From NCBI GenBank assembly GCA_020881835.1, contig CP052876.1:620001-684000 (forward strand): 64,000 bases of DNA, read 5' to 3'. Every line of letters starts with the position of its first letter. The stretch's first letter is position 1. This DNA comes from Kineosporiaceae bacterium SCSIO 59966 (GTDB taxonomy: Bacteria; Actinomycetota; Actinomycetes; Actinomycetales; SCSIO-59966). Positions 7,956 to 16,248 of the stretch are shown piece by piece. The position numbers and the translations under genes were made by a program. The notes beneath the pieces are model-generated. The model saw nothing but the letters and a program-made list of their open reading frames with translations, was not told the DNA's origin and did no database searches.

Positions 7956-9224
7956 TTACGGCAGCCGGCCCTCGATCTCGAGCTCCTCGCCCTCGGGTGC
8001 GACCTGCCCCGTGCGCCGCCGGTACCCGTGCACCGCCGGCGACGCGCTCAGCGCCTGCCCGACGATGGACACCGTCACGGCGAGGCTGCCGGCGGCGAAC
8101 AGGGTCTCGTACTGCGGCACGTGCAGCGTCTCGGCGAACGCCAGGTAGTAGACGCCGGCCACCCCGAGCGGGCCGGACCAGGCCATGAACCCCGACGACA
8201 GCCGTCCGGTGCCGGTGGCGAGCAGCGCCGGGAAGGTGACCGGGAACCTCCGCAGCAGCAGCACCCACAGCGCGAACAGCACGCCGCCCCACCCGAGCTC
8301 GGGCCACCACCGGTCCACCGGCAGCACGGTGCCGAAGACGAGGAACACCACGACCAGACCCACCTTGGCGACCGACCGGTGCACCACGTGGATCGGCTTG
8401 CGCGTCCCCTCCGGCAGTCCCTCGGAGAACGTCAGGCCCGCGGCGAACGCGGCCAGCACCCCGGTCCCGCCGAGCAGGTGCGCCAGCCCGAGCACGCTGA
8501 GGGCGACTCCCGTGCTGGCCAGCGGGAACCAGTCCTCCTCGGCCAGCCGGTCCACCCCGGCCAGGTCGGTGAGCCAGCGCATCGCCAGCCCGACCGCGGT
8601 CCCCACGGCCAGGGCGATGCCGACCTGGCGCCCGGCGTCCAGGAGCCACGGCCCGACGGCGTCCCCGATCGGAACTGACACGAGCAGCCCGGCGAGCAGC
8701 ACGAACGGCAGCGCCAGCCCGTCGTTGGCCGCGGACTCCACCTGCAGGCTCGCCCGCACTCGCCGCGGCAGGGACTGGTCCGGCAGCACCCCGGTGACGA
8801 GCGACGACGCCGCAGCCGGGTCGGTCGGGGTCAGCGCCGCGCCCAGGAGCAGGGCGAGTCCGAGGGGCAGGCCGAGCAGCAGGTTGGCGCCGAGCGCGGT
8901 GACGAGCCACATCCCCGGCATGACGACGAGCAGCAGGACGGCGATCCGCCGGCGGTTGGCGAGCAGGTCCCGGGGGCCGACCCGCAGGGTGATGTCGAAG
9001 ACGGCTAGGGCCAGGGCGACCCGTGCGGTCTGCTCGAGCAGCTCCCCTCGGGGGACGACCGTGGTGGGGTCGAGGACGGCGAGGGCGTGCGGTCCGACGA
9101 GGACGCCGGCTGCGAGGGCGAGGACGACGGGGCTCAGTGCGTGCCGCTTGACCAGCCGGGACGACAGCGCGAGCAGGACGATGGCGAGCCCGACGACGAC
9201 GAGGACCCGGTCGGCGGTGATCAC
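7956..9224 (-). CDS. Sodium/proton antiporter, CPA1-type cation:H+ exchanger
   Basis: A 422-residue polytopic membrane protein with about a dozen hydrophobic helices (for example VLVVVGLAIVLLALSSRLV and LLLVVMPGMWLVTALGANLLLG). Exchanger-family stretches include GAALTPTDPAAASSLV (the conserved T-D-P unwound helix), VESAANDGLALPFVLL (the conserved E-S-x-x-N-D-G motif with the ion-binding Asp) and FMAWSGPLGVAGVYYL. The C-terminal tail after the last helix is short. The GTG at 9224 is chosen because upstream codons would translate a module A copy. It stands alone, convergent with the carboxyltransferase gene. It would export Na+ or another monovalent cation against protons. Confidence 0.88.
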   Translation of the reverse strand: MITADRVLVVVGLAIVLLALSSRLVKRHALSPVVLALAAGVLVGPHALAVLDPTTVVPRGELLEQTARVALALAVFDITLRVGPRDLLANRRRIAVLLLVVMPGMWLVTALGANLLLGLPLGLALLLGAALTPTDPAAASSLVTGVLPDQSLPRRVRASLQVESAANDGLALPFVLLAGLLVSVPIGDAVGPWLLDAGRQVGIALAVGTAVGLAMRWLTDLAGVDRLAEEDWFPLASTGVALSVLGLAHLLGGTGVLAAFAAGLTFSEGLPEGTRKPIHVVHRSVAKVGLVVVFLVFGTVLPVDRWWPELGWGGVLFALWVLLLRRFPVTFPALLATGTGRLSSGFMAWSGPLGVAGVYYLAFAETLHVPQYETLFAAGSLAVTVSIVGQALSASPAVHGYRRRTGQVAPEGEELEIEGRLP

Positions 9225-9386
9225 GACCCCGGACCGTATCCGGGAACGCCCTGGGTCGCAGGGGCTCCTGCCGGCCGTGTCCGACGACGACCGGCAGGAG
9301 CCTGCGGCGACACGGCGCGGTGCCGCGTCACCTGCCACCGGAGGAGATGCGGGTCCGGTGGCTGCTACCCCCACCCCCACCCATCG

Positions 9387-9517
9387 GTGATCATGCAATC
9401 CCGCCACCCTGCCAGGCCGCCGCTCGCCCGCCATCGGTGATCATGCAATCCCGCCACCCTGCCAGGCCGCCGCTCGCCGCCCGCCCCCTCATCGGTGATC
9501 ATGCAATTCCGCCACCC
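9387..9517 (+). repeat. Module A x3 in a 60/48-bp spaced array
   Basis: Copies lie at 9387-9409, 9447-9469 and 9495-9517; the last has one T substitution. The first two share about 37 bp of spacer, giving a 60-bp tandem unit. Unlike most loci, this array lies upstream of a gene (the antiporter start is at 9224) and not at the 3' end of one. The rest of 9225-9683 shows no gene. Confidence 0.92.
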
Positions 9518-9683
9518 TGGGGCTGACGCCTTGACCGAGCTGTAGCACCTGACCGAGGATGCGCAGGACGGGCAGGGAGAACTCGTCGTCGCACCTTGAG
9601 TGCTGACTCGTTATGCGGCACAGACCGCCTTGAGGCCCCTGCCCGTCACTCTCCCCAGCACCGACGAGCGCAGGATCGCGCCA

Positions 9684-9786
9684 CAGAATGCTGGATTCAC
9701 CGCAACTTTCACGGCGTGTCGCGCCGACAACCCAGCATCCTGCGAGCGGGCGGCAGGGTGGCAGGGTGGCGGGATTGCATGATCAC
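9684..9786 (-). repeat. Module B + module A pair at the 3' end of maf
   Basis: Module B occupies 9684-9742 (arms CAGAATGCTG and CAGCATCCTG, one mismatch) and module A occupies 9764-9786, both on the minus strand. The TGA inside module A is the stop codon of maf, so the last residues of that protein lie directly against the repeat. Confidence 0.92.
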
Positions 9787-10448
9787 GAAGGGGTTTGGGG
9801 GGTGGAGGGGTGAGGGGTGGACCAGAGGCGGTGCCAGGGGACACCCATCTCGGCGAGCAGCTCGCGCAGTAGCGGCAGGCTCAGCCCGACAACCGTGTGG
9901 TGGTCGCCCTCGACGCCACGGACGAACGGGCCCCCGAGCCCGTCGATCGTGAACGCCCCCGCCACCCGCAGCGGCTCCCCGGTCGCGACGTAGGCCGCGA
10001 TCTCCTCGTCGGAGACGTCCGCGAAGTGCACCGTCGTCGAGGCGACCGCCCCCAGCGTGGCGCCGGTCCCGCCGTCCGCATCGTCCCGGACCTCGACGAG
10101 CCAGTGCCCGGTGTGCAGGACGCCGGAGCGGCCCCGCATCCGCTGCCAGCGGGCCGTCGCCTCCGCGGCGTCCGCGGGCTTGCCGTGCACCTCGCCGTCC
10201 AGGTCGAGCACCGAGTCGCAGCCCAGGACGACGCACCCGTCGGGCAGGTCGTCGGTGGCCGCGACGTCCTCGGCCTTGGCGCGGGCCAGGACGAGCGCGA
10301 CGTCGTGGGCGTCGGTGACGCCGTAGCGCGCGACGACCGCATCCTCGTCGACGGACGACACGAGCACGACTGGCTGCACGCCCGCCTGCCGCAGGGTGGC
10401 CAGACGCGCTGGGGACGCCGAGGCAAGGACGAGCGACAGGTCGGTCAC
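9783..10448 (-). CDS. maf: Maf-family nucleotide pyrophosphatase
   Basis: A 221-residue cytoplasmic Maf/HAM1-like pyrophosphatase. These proteins hydrolyse non-canonical or modified NTPs and have been linked to septum formation. The family N-terminus LVLASASPARLATLRQAGV is followed by VLGCDSVLDLDGEVHGKPADAAEA (metal and base pocket), the mid-region GVLHTGHWLVEV and VHFADVSDEEIAAYVATGEP, and FTIDGLGGPFVRGVEGDHHTVVG. The GTG at 10448 is chosen because three upstream in-frame codon groups belong to a module A copy. The last 15 or so residues (WSTPHPSTPQTPS) look like readthrough into repeat-adjacent DNA, and the stop codon is inside module A. In actinobacteria maf is often near carboxylase genes, as here. 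Confidence 0.9.
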   Translation of the reverse strand: MTDLSLVLASASPARLATLRQAGVQPVVLVSSVDEDAVVARYGVTDAHDVALVLARAKAEDVAATDDLPDGCVVLGCDSVLDLDGEVHGKPADAAEATARWQRMRGRSGVLHTGHWLVEVRDDADGGTGATLGAVASTTVHFADVSDEEIAAYVATGEPLRVAGAFTIDGLGGPFVRGVEGDHHTVVGLSLPLLRELLAEMGVPWHRLWSTPHPSTPQTPS

Positions 10449-10449
10449 G

Positions 10450-10560
10450 GGGTGGCGGGAATGCATGATCACCGACGAGGGGGGAGGAGGGCGGGGTGGC
10501 GGGATTGCATGATCACCGACGAGGTTGGCGGGCGGCGGGGTGGCGGGATTGCATGATCAC
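10450..10560 (-). repeat. Module A x3 with exact 44-bp period
   Basis: Copies lie at 10450-10472 (one variant base), 10494-10516 and 10538-10560, all on the minus strand, with starts exactly 44 bp apart. They lie between maf and the DUF885 gene: downstream of DUF885 and immediately upstream of the maf start. A short GACTGATCAC motif follows at 10575. Confidence 0.92.
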
Positions 10561-10580
10561 GAACAGAGACTTTCGACTGA

Positions 10581-12272
10581 TCACGGGGAGGTGGGGGGGA
10601 GGAGGGCGGTGCGCAGGACGTCGAGGGGCACGGACCCGACGTCGAGGGCCCGGCGGTGGAACGCCTTGAGGTCGAACGCGTCGCCCTCCCGAGCCCGGAC
10701 CTCCTCGCGCAGCGCCAGCCACAGCCGCTCGCCGACCTTGTAGGACGGCGCCTGCCCCGGCCAGCCGAGGTAGCGCAGGTGCTCGAAGCGCAGGAACGCC
10801 TCGTCCTCGAGGGTGTGCGCCCGCATGAACTGCCACATGGTGTCGGCGTTCCAGCGGCCGCCACCGACCTCGGCCGGCGCCTCGAAGCCGCAGTGCAGCC
10901 CAATGTCGACCACCACCCGCATCGCCCGGAACGCCGACCCGTCGAGCATCCCGAGCCGGTCGCCCGGGTCGTCGAGCCAGCCGAGGTCGGCCATGAGCCG
11001 CTCGGCGTACAGCGCCCACCCCTCGCCGTGCCCCGAGCACCACGCCATCGCCCGGCGCCACCGGTTGAGCAGGTCGGAGCGGTACATCGTCTGGGCGATC
11101 TGCAGGTGGTGGCCCGGCACGCCCTCGTGGAACACGGTCGTCGTCTGCTGCCACGTGCCGAAGGTGTCGACGCCCTCGGGCACCGACCACCACATCCGGC
11201 CCGGGCGGGAGAAGTCCTCGGTCGGCCCGGTGTAGTAGATGCCACCCGAGTTCGTCGGGGCGATCCGGCACTCGATCCGGCGGACTGGCTCGGGGATGTC
11301 GAAGTGGACGTCGGCGAGCGCGGCGATCGCCTCGTCGGCCTTGGCCTGCATCCACTCCCGGAACGCCTCGGTGCCCCGGATCGTCCGCTTCGGGTCGGCG
11401 TTGAGCGCGGCGACGGCGTCCTGCACCGAGCCGCCGGGGACGATCTGCTGGGCGACCTCACGCATCTCGGCCTCGATGCGCGCCAGCTCCTCCTGCCCCC
11501 AGACATAGGTCTCCTCGAGGTCGACGCGGGCGCCGACGAACTCCCGCGACCACAGCGCGTACTCCTCCCGGCCGACGGCGTCCTCCTCCCGGGCGGCGGG
11601 CAGCAGCTCCTCGCGCAGGTAGCGGGTGAGGTCGCGGTAGGCGCCGGCCGCCGCGGACGCCGCACGGTCCAGGTCCGCGGCGACCGCGCCGTCCGCCGTC
11701 CCGGACCGGTCGGCCTGGCCAGCGAGGATGACGAAGAACCCGGACTCGCCGTCCCCGAACTGCTCTGCCTGCCCGGCGGCCGCCTCGACCTGGCGGCGCG
11801 CGGGTGCCCGCCCGGACGCCGCGGCCCGCCGCAGCGACTCGACGTACCCCGCGACGGCGTCCGGCATCGCGGTGAGCCGGCGCGCCACCACGGCCCAGTC
11901 CTCGGCGGTCGCGGTCGGCATCAGGTCGAAGACGTCGCGCAGGTCCTGCACCGGTGAGTGGATGACGTTGAGCGGTGCCAGGTCGAGCCCGGCGTCGTGC
12001 AGCTCGAGGGCCAGGCCGAGCCGGTCGCGCATCGCCGCGACGGTGATCCGGTCGGTGTCGTCGGCCGGCTCGAGCGTCTCGAGCGCGGCCAGCGTGCGCC
12101 GGTGCAGCTCCGCCCGCTCGGCGACGCCGTCGGGGGAGTAGTCGGTGAGCCGGTCGTCGTGCCCCTGGACGCCGATCGCGGTCGCGGCGATGGGGTCCAG
12201 GGCGGCGTACTCGTCGACGTAGCGGTCGGCCAGGTCGTCGATCGGGGTGCGTGGGCGCGGGGTGTCGGTCAC
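10581..12272 (-). CDS. DUF885-family putative metallopeptidase
   Basis: A 563-residue DUF885 protein, of the predicted zinc-hydrolase type. The hallmark TVFHEGVPGHHLQIAQ gives a His-Glu...Gly-His-His metal-binding helix, with downstream support in GWALYAERLMADLGWLDDP (a conserved Glu in the second helix). The N-terminal half, DDLADRYVDEYAALDPIAATAIGVQGHDDRL, is the usual family start. No signal peptide is seen, so it is probably cytoplasmic. The physiological substrate is unknown. The GTG at 12272 is the first start in the homologous region. Three module A copies follow the stop. Confidence 0.88.
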   Translation of the reverse strand: MTDTPRPRTPIDDLADRYVDEYAALDPIAATAIGVQGHDDRLTDYSPDGVAERAELHRRTLAALETLEPADDTDRITVAAMRDRLGLALELHDAGLDLAPLNVIHSPVQDLRDVFDLMPTATAEDWAVVARRLTAMPDAVAGYVESLRRAAASGRAPARRQVEAAAGQAEQFGDGESGFFVILAGQADRSGTADGAVAADLDRAASAAAGAYRDLTRYLREELLPAAREEDAVGREEYALWSREFVGARVDLEETYVWGQEELARIEAEMREVAQQIVPGGSVQDAVAALNADPKRTIRGTEAFREWMQAKADEAIAALADVHFDIPEPVRRIECRIAPTNSGGIYYTGPTEDFSRPGRMWWSVPEGVDTFGTWQQTTTVFHEGVPGHHLQIAQTMYRSDLLNRWRRAMAWCSGHGEGWALYAERLMADLGWLDDPGDRLGMLDGSAFRAMRVVVDIGLHCGFEAPAEVGGGRWNADTMWQFMRAHTLEDEAFLRFEHLRYLGWPGQAPSYKVGERLWLALREEVRAREGDAFDLKAFHRRALDVGSVPLDVLRTALLPPTSP

Positions 12273-12358
12273 GCTCGCGGACCCTACCCGCGGCGTCCGA
12301 CAGGCCCGTCGTGAGCATGGGCGGGTTTGACGAGCCGGCGGACGGGCATGTTCAGATC

Positions 12359-13045
12359 ATGGACACCACGACGTGGATCATCCTCGTGGTCGTCGTCCTG
12401 CTCCTGGTTGCACTGGTCGCGTGGCTGGTCGTGCGCAACCGGAAGGCCCGGCAGGTCCGCGACCGGTTCGGTCCGGAGTACGACCACGCGGTCGACGAGT
12501 ACGGCAGCGAGCGCCGGGCCCGCGCGCACCTGTCCGAGGTCGCCGAGCGCCGGGACGCCGCGCAGATCAAGTCGCTAGGGCCCGCGGCCCGCGAGCGCTA
12601 CCTGGCCCGCTGGCAGCAGATCCAGGCGGACTTCGTCGAGCGGCCCGGTGAGGCCGTGGACGCCGCCGACGCGATGGTCGCCGAGATCATGGACGAGCGC
12701 GGGTACCCCGGCCACGACTTCACCTCCCGCGCCGAGCTCATGGCCGCCGACCACCCGGAGATCGTCGAGCGGTACCGGGCCGCGCACGAGGCTCGCCGCC
12801 GGCACCACGACAGCGGTGACGTGGCGACGACGGAGGAGCTCCGCCGGGCGATCCAGCACTACCACGAGCTGGTGACACTTCTCGTCGAGGACGGTCGCCA
12901 GCCCGGGCACCGGGCGGACGTCCGTCCGGACGCCGAGCACCCGGACGCCGTCAACCCGCCGGTGGAGGAGCCGCGCCCGGTGCATCCGGACGACCGCCCC
13001 GTGAACCCGGACGACGAGGGGCACCCGCCCGTGCCGCGGGCCTGA
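12359..13045 (+). CDS. Membrane-anchored conserved actinobacterial protein
   Basis: A 228-residue protein with a single N-terminal transmembrane helix (WIILVVVVLLLVALVAWLVV) followed by basic residues. Next comes a soluble domain with FGPEYDHAVDEYGSERRARAHLSEVAERR, RERYLARWQQIQADFVERPGEAVDAADAMVAEIM and the motif RGYPGHDF. The C-terminal 50 residues are low-complexity (Pro/Asp/Val/His). I recognise it as a common actinobacterial hypothetical without a known function. The ATG at 12359 places the helix directly at the N-terminus; an ATG at 12317 is possible. It is divergent from the DUF885 gene. Confidence 0.7.
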   Translation: MDTTTWIILVVVVLLLVALVAWLVVRNRKARQVRDRFGPEYDHAVDEYGSERRARAHLSEVAERRDAAQIKSLGPAARERYLARWQQIQADFVERPGEAVDAADAMVAEIMDERGYPGHDFTSRAELMAADHPEIVERYRAAHEARRRHHDSGDVATTEELRRAIQHYHELVTLLVEDGRQPGHRADVRPDAEHPDAVNPPVEEPRPVHPDDRPVNPDDEGHPPVPRA

Positions 13046-13052
13046 CCGCCGG

Positions 13053-13286
13053 CTAGCGCGGCCAGGCGGACGAGCGCCAGGCGCCGGGCCCGGGCCGCAG
13101 CGGGGGCCGGGCCCATGCCAGCCGGTCGTTCCACGCCGAGGTTGGTCCGTCGTCCGCCGGGCCGTCGAACCTGCGAGCCGCTGCGGCGAGCACCGTGACG
13201 AGGGCCGCGAGCTCCTCGGCGGTGGGCTCCCCGCGCACGACGCGCAGGTGCGGAGTCTGCTCGGGCGCCGTCGTGTCGCCGTCCAT
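13053..13286 (-). CDS. accE: Acyl-CoA carboxylase epsilon subunit (AccE-like)
   Basis: A 77-residue protein. The signature LRVVRGEPTAEELAALVTVLAAA and the Trp/Arg-rich end (SAWNDRLAWARPPLRPGPGAWRSSAW) match the small epsilon subunits that stabilise actinobacterial acyl-CoA carboxylases. It follows pccB on the same strand, as is typical, but a B-A repeat pair sits in the 285-bp gap. The ATG at 13286 gives the expected length; no strong ribosome-binding site is seen. Confidence 0.85.
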   Translation of the reverse strand: MDGDTTAPEQTPHLRVVRGEPTAEELAALVTVLAAAARRFDGPADDGPTSAWNDRLAWARPPLRPGPGAWRSSAWPR

Positions 13287-13405
13287 GGCCCGAGGGTAGC
13301 GGGCGAGCAGGCCGTCCGACCTTACGTCAGGGCAGCCACCCCGGAGCATGAAAGGACGCGCCGCCGGCTACCCCGGGAGCCGCTCCCCGGCCACGGGCCT
13401 CGCCA

Positions 13406-13509
13406 CAGAATGCTGCGTTCGGAACATCTTTGCCGGCGTGTCGCGCCACCAACCCAGCATTCTGCGAGCGTGGGCTGGGTCGTGCGGGGTGGCGGGATTG
13501 CATGATCAC
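13406..13509 (-). repeat. Module B + module A pair between pccB and accE
   Basis: Module B lies at 13406-13464 (perfect 10-bp outer arms) and module A at 13487-13509. Two further GACTGATCA motifs with T-rich flanks follow at 13520-13556. In the direction of pccB transcription the order is A then B, starting about 60 bp after the stop. Confidence 0.92.
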
Positions 13510-13571
13510 GAAGGGGGATTTTCGACTGATCATGAAGAGGGATTTTTGACTGATCACCGAGAGGGGTCAGA

Positions 13572-15218
13572 TCAGAGCGGGATGTTGCCGTGCTTCTTGG
13601 GCGGCAGGGTCTCCCGCTTCGAGCGCAGCATCCGCAGCGCCTTGACCACCTCGACCCGGGTCGCGGACGGCGGGATCACCGCGTCCACGTAACCCCGCTC
13701 GGCGGCCACGTAGGGGTTGGCGAGGGTGTCCTCGTACTCGGTGATGAGCTGCTGGCGCAGGGCGTCGACGTCCTGCCCGGCGTCCGCGGCCTCCTTGAGC
13801 CGGCTGCGGTAGAGGATGTTGACCGCGCCCTGCGCGCCCATGACCGCGATCTGCGCGGTCGGCCAGGCGAGGTTGACGTCGGCGCCGAGGTGCTTGGACC
13901 CCATGACGTCGTACGCGCCGCCGTAGGCCTTGCGGGTGATGACGGTGACGAGCGGGACGGTCGCCTCGGCGTAGGCGTACAGGAGCTTGGCGCCGCGGCG
14001 GATGATCCCGCCGTACTCCTGGTCGGTCCCGGGCAGGAAGCCGGGGACGTCGACGAACGTCAGCACCGGCACGTTGAACGCGTCGCAGGTCCGCACGAAC
14101 CGGGCGGCCTTCTCCGAGGCGTCGATGTCCAGGGTGCCGGCGAGCTGCATCGGCTGGTTGGCGACGACGCCGACGGAGCGGCCCTCGACCCGGCCGAACC
14201 CGACGACGATGTTCGGCGCGAACAGCGGCTGCACCTCGAGGAAGTCCCCTTCATCGACAACGTGCTCGATGACGGTGTGCATGTCGTACGGCTGGTTCGG
14301 GGAGTCCGGGACGAAGGTGTCGAGCTCGCGGTCCTCGTCGGTGACCTCGAGGTCGACGTCGGCGTCGAACACCGGCGGGTCGGACAGGTTGTTGCTCGGC
14401 AGGTGGCTGAGCAGCTCCTTGACGTAGGCGACCGCGTCGTCCTCGTCGGAGGCCAGGTAGTGGGCGTTCCCGGACGTCGTGTTGTGGGTGCGGGCGCCGC
14501 CGAGCTCCTCCATCCCGACGTCCTCACCGGTGACCGTCTTGATGACGTCCGGGCCGGTGATGAACATGTGCGAGGTCTGGTCGACCATCACGGTGAAGTC
14601 GGTGATCGCCGGGGAGTACACGGCGCCGCCGGCGCACGGCCCCATGATCAGGGAGATCTGCGGGACGACGCCGGAGGCCAGCACGTTCCGCCGGAAGATC
14701 TCCCCGTACAGGCCGAGGGACACCACCCCCTCCTGGATCCGGGCGCCGCCGGAGTCGTTGATGCCGATGACCGGGCAGCCCGTCTTCATCGCCAGGTCCA
14801 TCACCTTGACGATCTTCTCCCCGAACACCTCGCCGAGGGATCCGCCGAACACGGTGAAGTCCTGGGCGAACACGCACACCGGCCGGCCGTCGACGGTGCC
14901 GTAGCCGGTGACGACGCCGTCCCCGTAGGGCCGGTTCGCCTGCTGGCCGAAGTTCGTCGAGCGGTGCCGGGCGAGGGCGTCGAGCTCGGTGAAGGAGCCC
15001 TCGTCGAGCAGCATGTCGATCCGCTCGCGGGCCGTCTTCTTGCCCTTGGCGTGCTGCCTCTCGATCCCGCCGGCGGACCCGGCGTGCACGGCCTCCTCGG
15101 TGCGCCGGTGCAGGTCGGCGAGCTTGCCGGCGCTGGTGTGGATGTTGATGTCCGCGGGGACCTCGGTGCCTCCTGCGGCGGCAGGGTCGACGTGCGGCTC
15201 GGGCGCCGGGTGGGCCAT
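13572..15218 (-). CDS. pccB: Propionyl-/acetyl-CoA carboxylase beta subunit
   Basis: A 548-residue carboxyltransferase of the actinobacterial AccD5/PccB type. Landmarks are [21 protein letters not shown], the N-half oxyanion region [23 protein letters not shown] and [17 protein letters not shown], and the C-half [35 protein letters not shown] and [21 protein letters not shown]. It ends with the typical [11 protein letters not shown]. It transfers carboxyl from biotin to propionyl- or acetyl-CoA for methylmalonyl- or malonyl-CoA supply. accE follows. The biotin ligase birA is divergent, 114 bp away, which suits co-supply of biotinylated carboxylase. Confidence 0.94.
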   Translation of the reverse strand: MAHPAPEPHVDPAAAGGTEVPADINIHTSAGKLADLHRRTEEAVHAGSAGGIERQHAKGKKTARERIDMLLDEGSFTELDALARHRSTNFGQQANRPYGDGVVTGYGTVDGRPVCVFAQDFTVFGGSLGEVFGEKIVKVMDLAMKTGCPVIGINDSGGARIQEGVVSLGLYGEIFRRNVLASGVVPQISLIMGPCAGGAVYSPAITDFTVMVDQTSHMFITGPDVIKTVTGEDVGMEELGGARTHNTTSGNAHYLASDEDDAVAYVKELLSHLPSNNLSDPPVFDADVDLEVTDEDRELDTFVPDSPNQPYDMHTVIEHVVDEGDFLEVQPLFAPNIVVGFGRVEGRSVGVVANQPMQLAGTLDIDASEKAARFVRTCDAFNVPVLTFVDVPGFLPGTDQEYGGIIRRGAKLLYAYAEATVPLVTVITRKAYGGAYDVMGSKHLGADVNLAWPTAQIAVMGAQGAVNILYRSRLKEAADAGQDVDALRQQLITEYEDTLANPYVAAERGYVDAVIPPSATRVEVVKALRMLRSKRETLPPKKHGNIPL

Positions 15219-15332
15219 GGCGGTCTCCTCGGGGTCGCGCGGGACGCCGGCAGGCGTGCGGTCGGGCAGGCAGCCCGGAGCCTAGTGCGGGGCCCCGGCC
15301 CGCTCACGTGACGTACGTCGCGTCCGCCTACA

Positions 15333-16235
15333 GTGATCGCCGTGGGCACACCGTGGGGCGACCTGGACCGCCCCCCGCTGCGCGCGGACGCCCTGCGCGC
15401 CGCCCTGCTCGCGCCGTCCGGTCCGTTCGCCCGCCTGGACGTCGTCGCGCGGACCGGCTCGACGAACGCCGACCTGCTCGCCGCGGCGGCCGCAGACCCG
15501 GCCGGCTACCCGGACCTGTCCGTGCTGGCCACCGACCACCAGGTCGCCGGCCGCGGCCGGCTGGCCCGCAGCTGGCAGGCCCCGGAGCGCTCCTCGGTCG
15601 AGGTGTCGGTGCTGCTGCGCCCGGACGTGCCGGCGCGGCGGTGGTCCTGGCTGCCGCTGCTGGCCGGGACGGCGGTCGCCGCGGCCACCCGCCGGGTCGC
15701 CGGGGTGCGGGCCGGGGTGAAGTGGCCGAACGACGTGCTCGTCGAGGTCCCGGACGCCGAGCAGGACGCCGGCGCGGACGCCGCCGGCAAGGTCGCCGAG
15801 CCAGCCGCCGGCAAGGTCGCCGGCGTCCTGGCCGAGGCCGTCCCCGGCCAGGGCGCGCTCGTCGTCGGGATCGGCCTCAACGTCACCCAGACCCGCGCCG
15901 AGCTGCCGGTGCCCACCGCGACCTCCCTGCGGCTGGCCGGGGCGGCGACGACCGACCGCGACACCGTCCTGCGCGCCGTCCTGCGCGCCGTCGCCGACCG
16001 CTACGCCCGGTGGGTGGCCGCGGACGGTGACGTGACGGCGTCCGGGCTGGCCGCGGAGGTCCGCGAGTCCTGCTGGACCCTGGGCCGCGCCGTCCGGGTG
16101 GTGCTGCCCGCCGGGGAGGTGGTCGGCACCGCCGAGGAGCTGGACGACGACGGCCGGCTCGTCGTCCGGGACGCCGCGGGCGAGCGGCACGCGTTGTCCG
16201 CCGGGGACGTCGTCCACGCCGGGGTCGGGACGTGA
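15333..16235 (+). CDS. birA: Biotin--[acetyl-CoA-carboxylase] ligase
   Basis: A 300-residue enzyme that activates biotin as biotinyl-AMP and attaches it to the carboxylase BCCP lysine. It shows GSTNADLL (residues 42-49), the biotin loop GRGRLARSW (73-81), KWPNDVLV (130-137) and GIGLNVTQT. It lacks an N-terminal helix-turn-helix, so it is a ligase without repressor function. A C-terminal SH3-like domain follows (GEVVGTAEELDDDGRLVVRD). An unusual insertion of about 20 residues after WPNDVLV contains a duplication of AAGKVA (24-bp period at 15780-15821), placed where the core normally runs straight into KVAGxLAE. The GTG at 15333 is preferred. Confidence 0.92.
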   Translation: MIAVGTPWGDLDRPPLRADALRAALLAPSGPFARLDVVARTGSTNADLLAAAAADPAGYPDLSVLATDHQVAGRGRLARSWQAPERSSVEVSVLLRPDVPARRWSWLPLLAGTAVAAATRRVAGVRAGVKWPNDVLVEVPDAEQDAGADAAGKVAEPAAGKVAGVLAEAVPGQGALVVGIGLNVTQTRAELPVPTATSLRLAGAATTDRDTVLRAVLRAVADRYARWVAADGDVTASGLAAEVRESCWTLGRAVRVVLPAGEVVGTAEELDDDGRLVVRDAAGERHALSAGDVVHAGVGT

Positions 16236-16248
16236 CCGGAGGGACACC

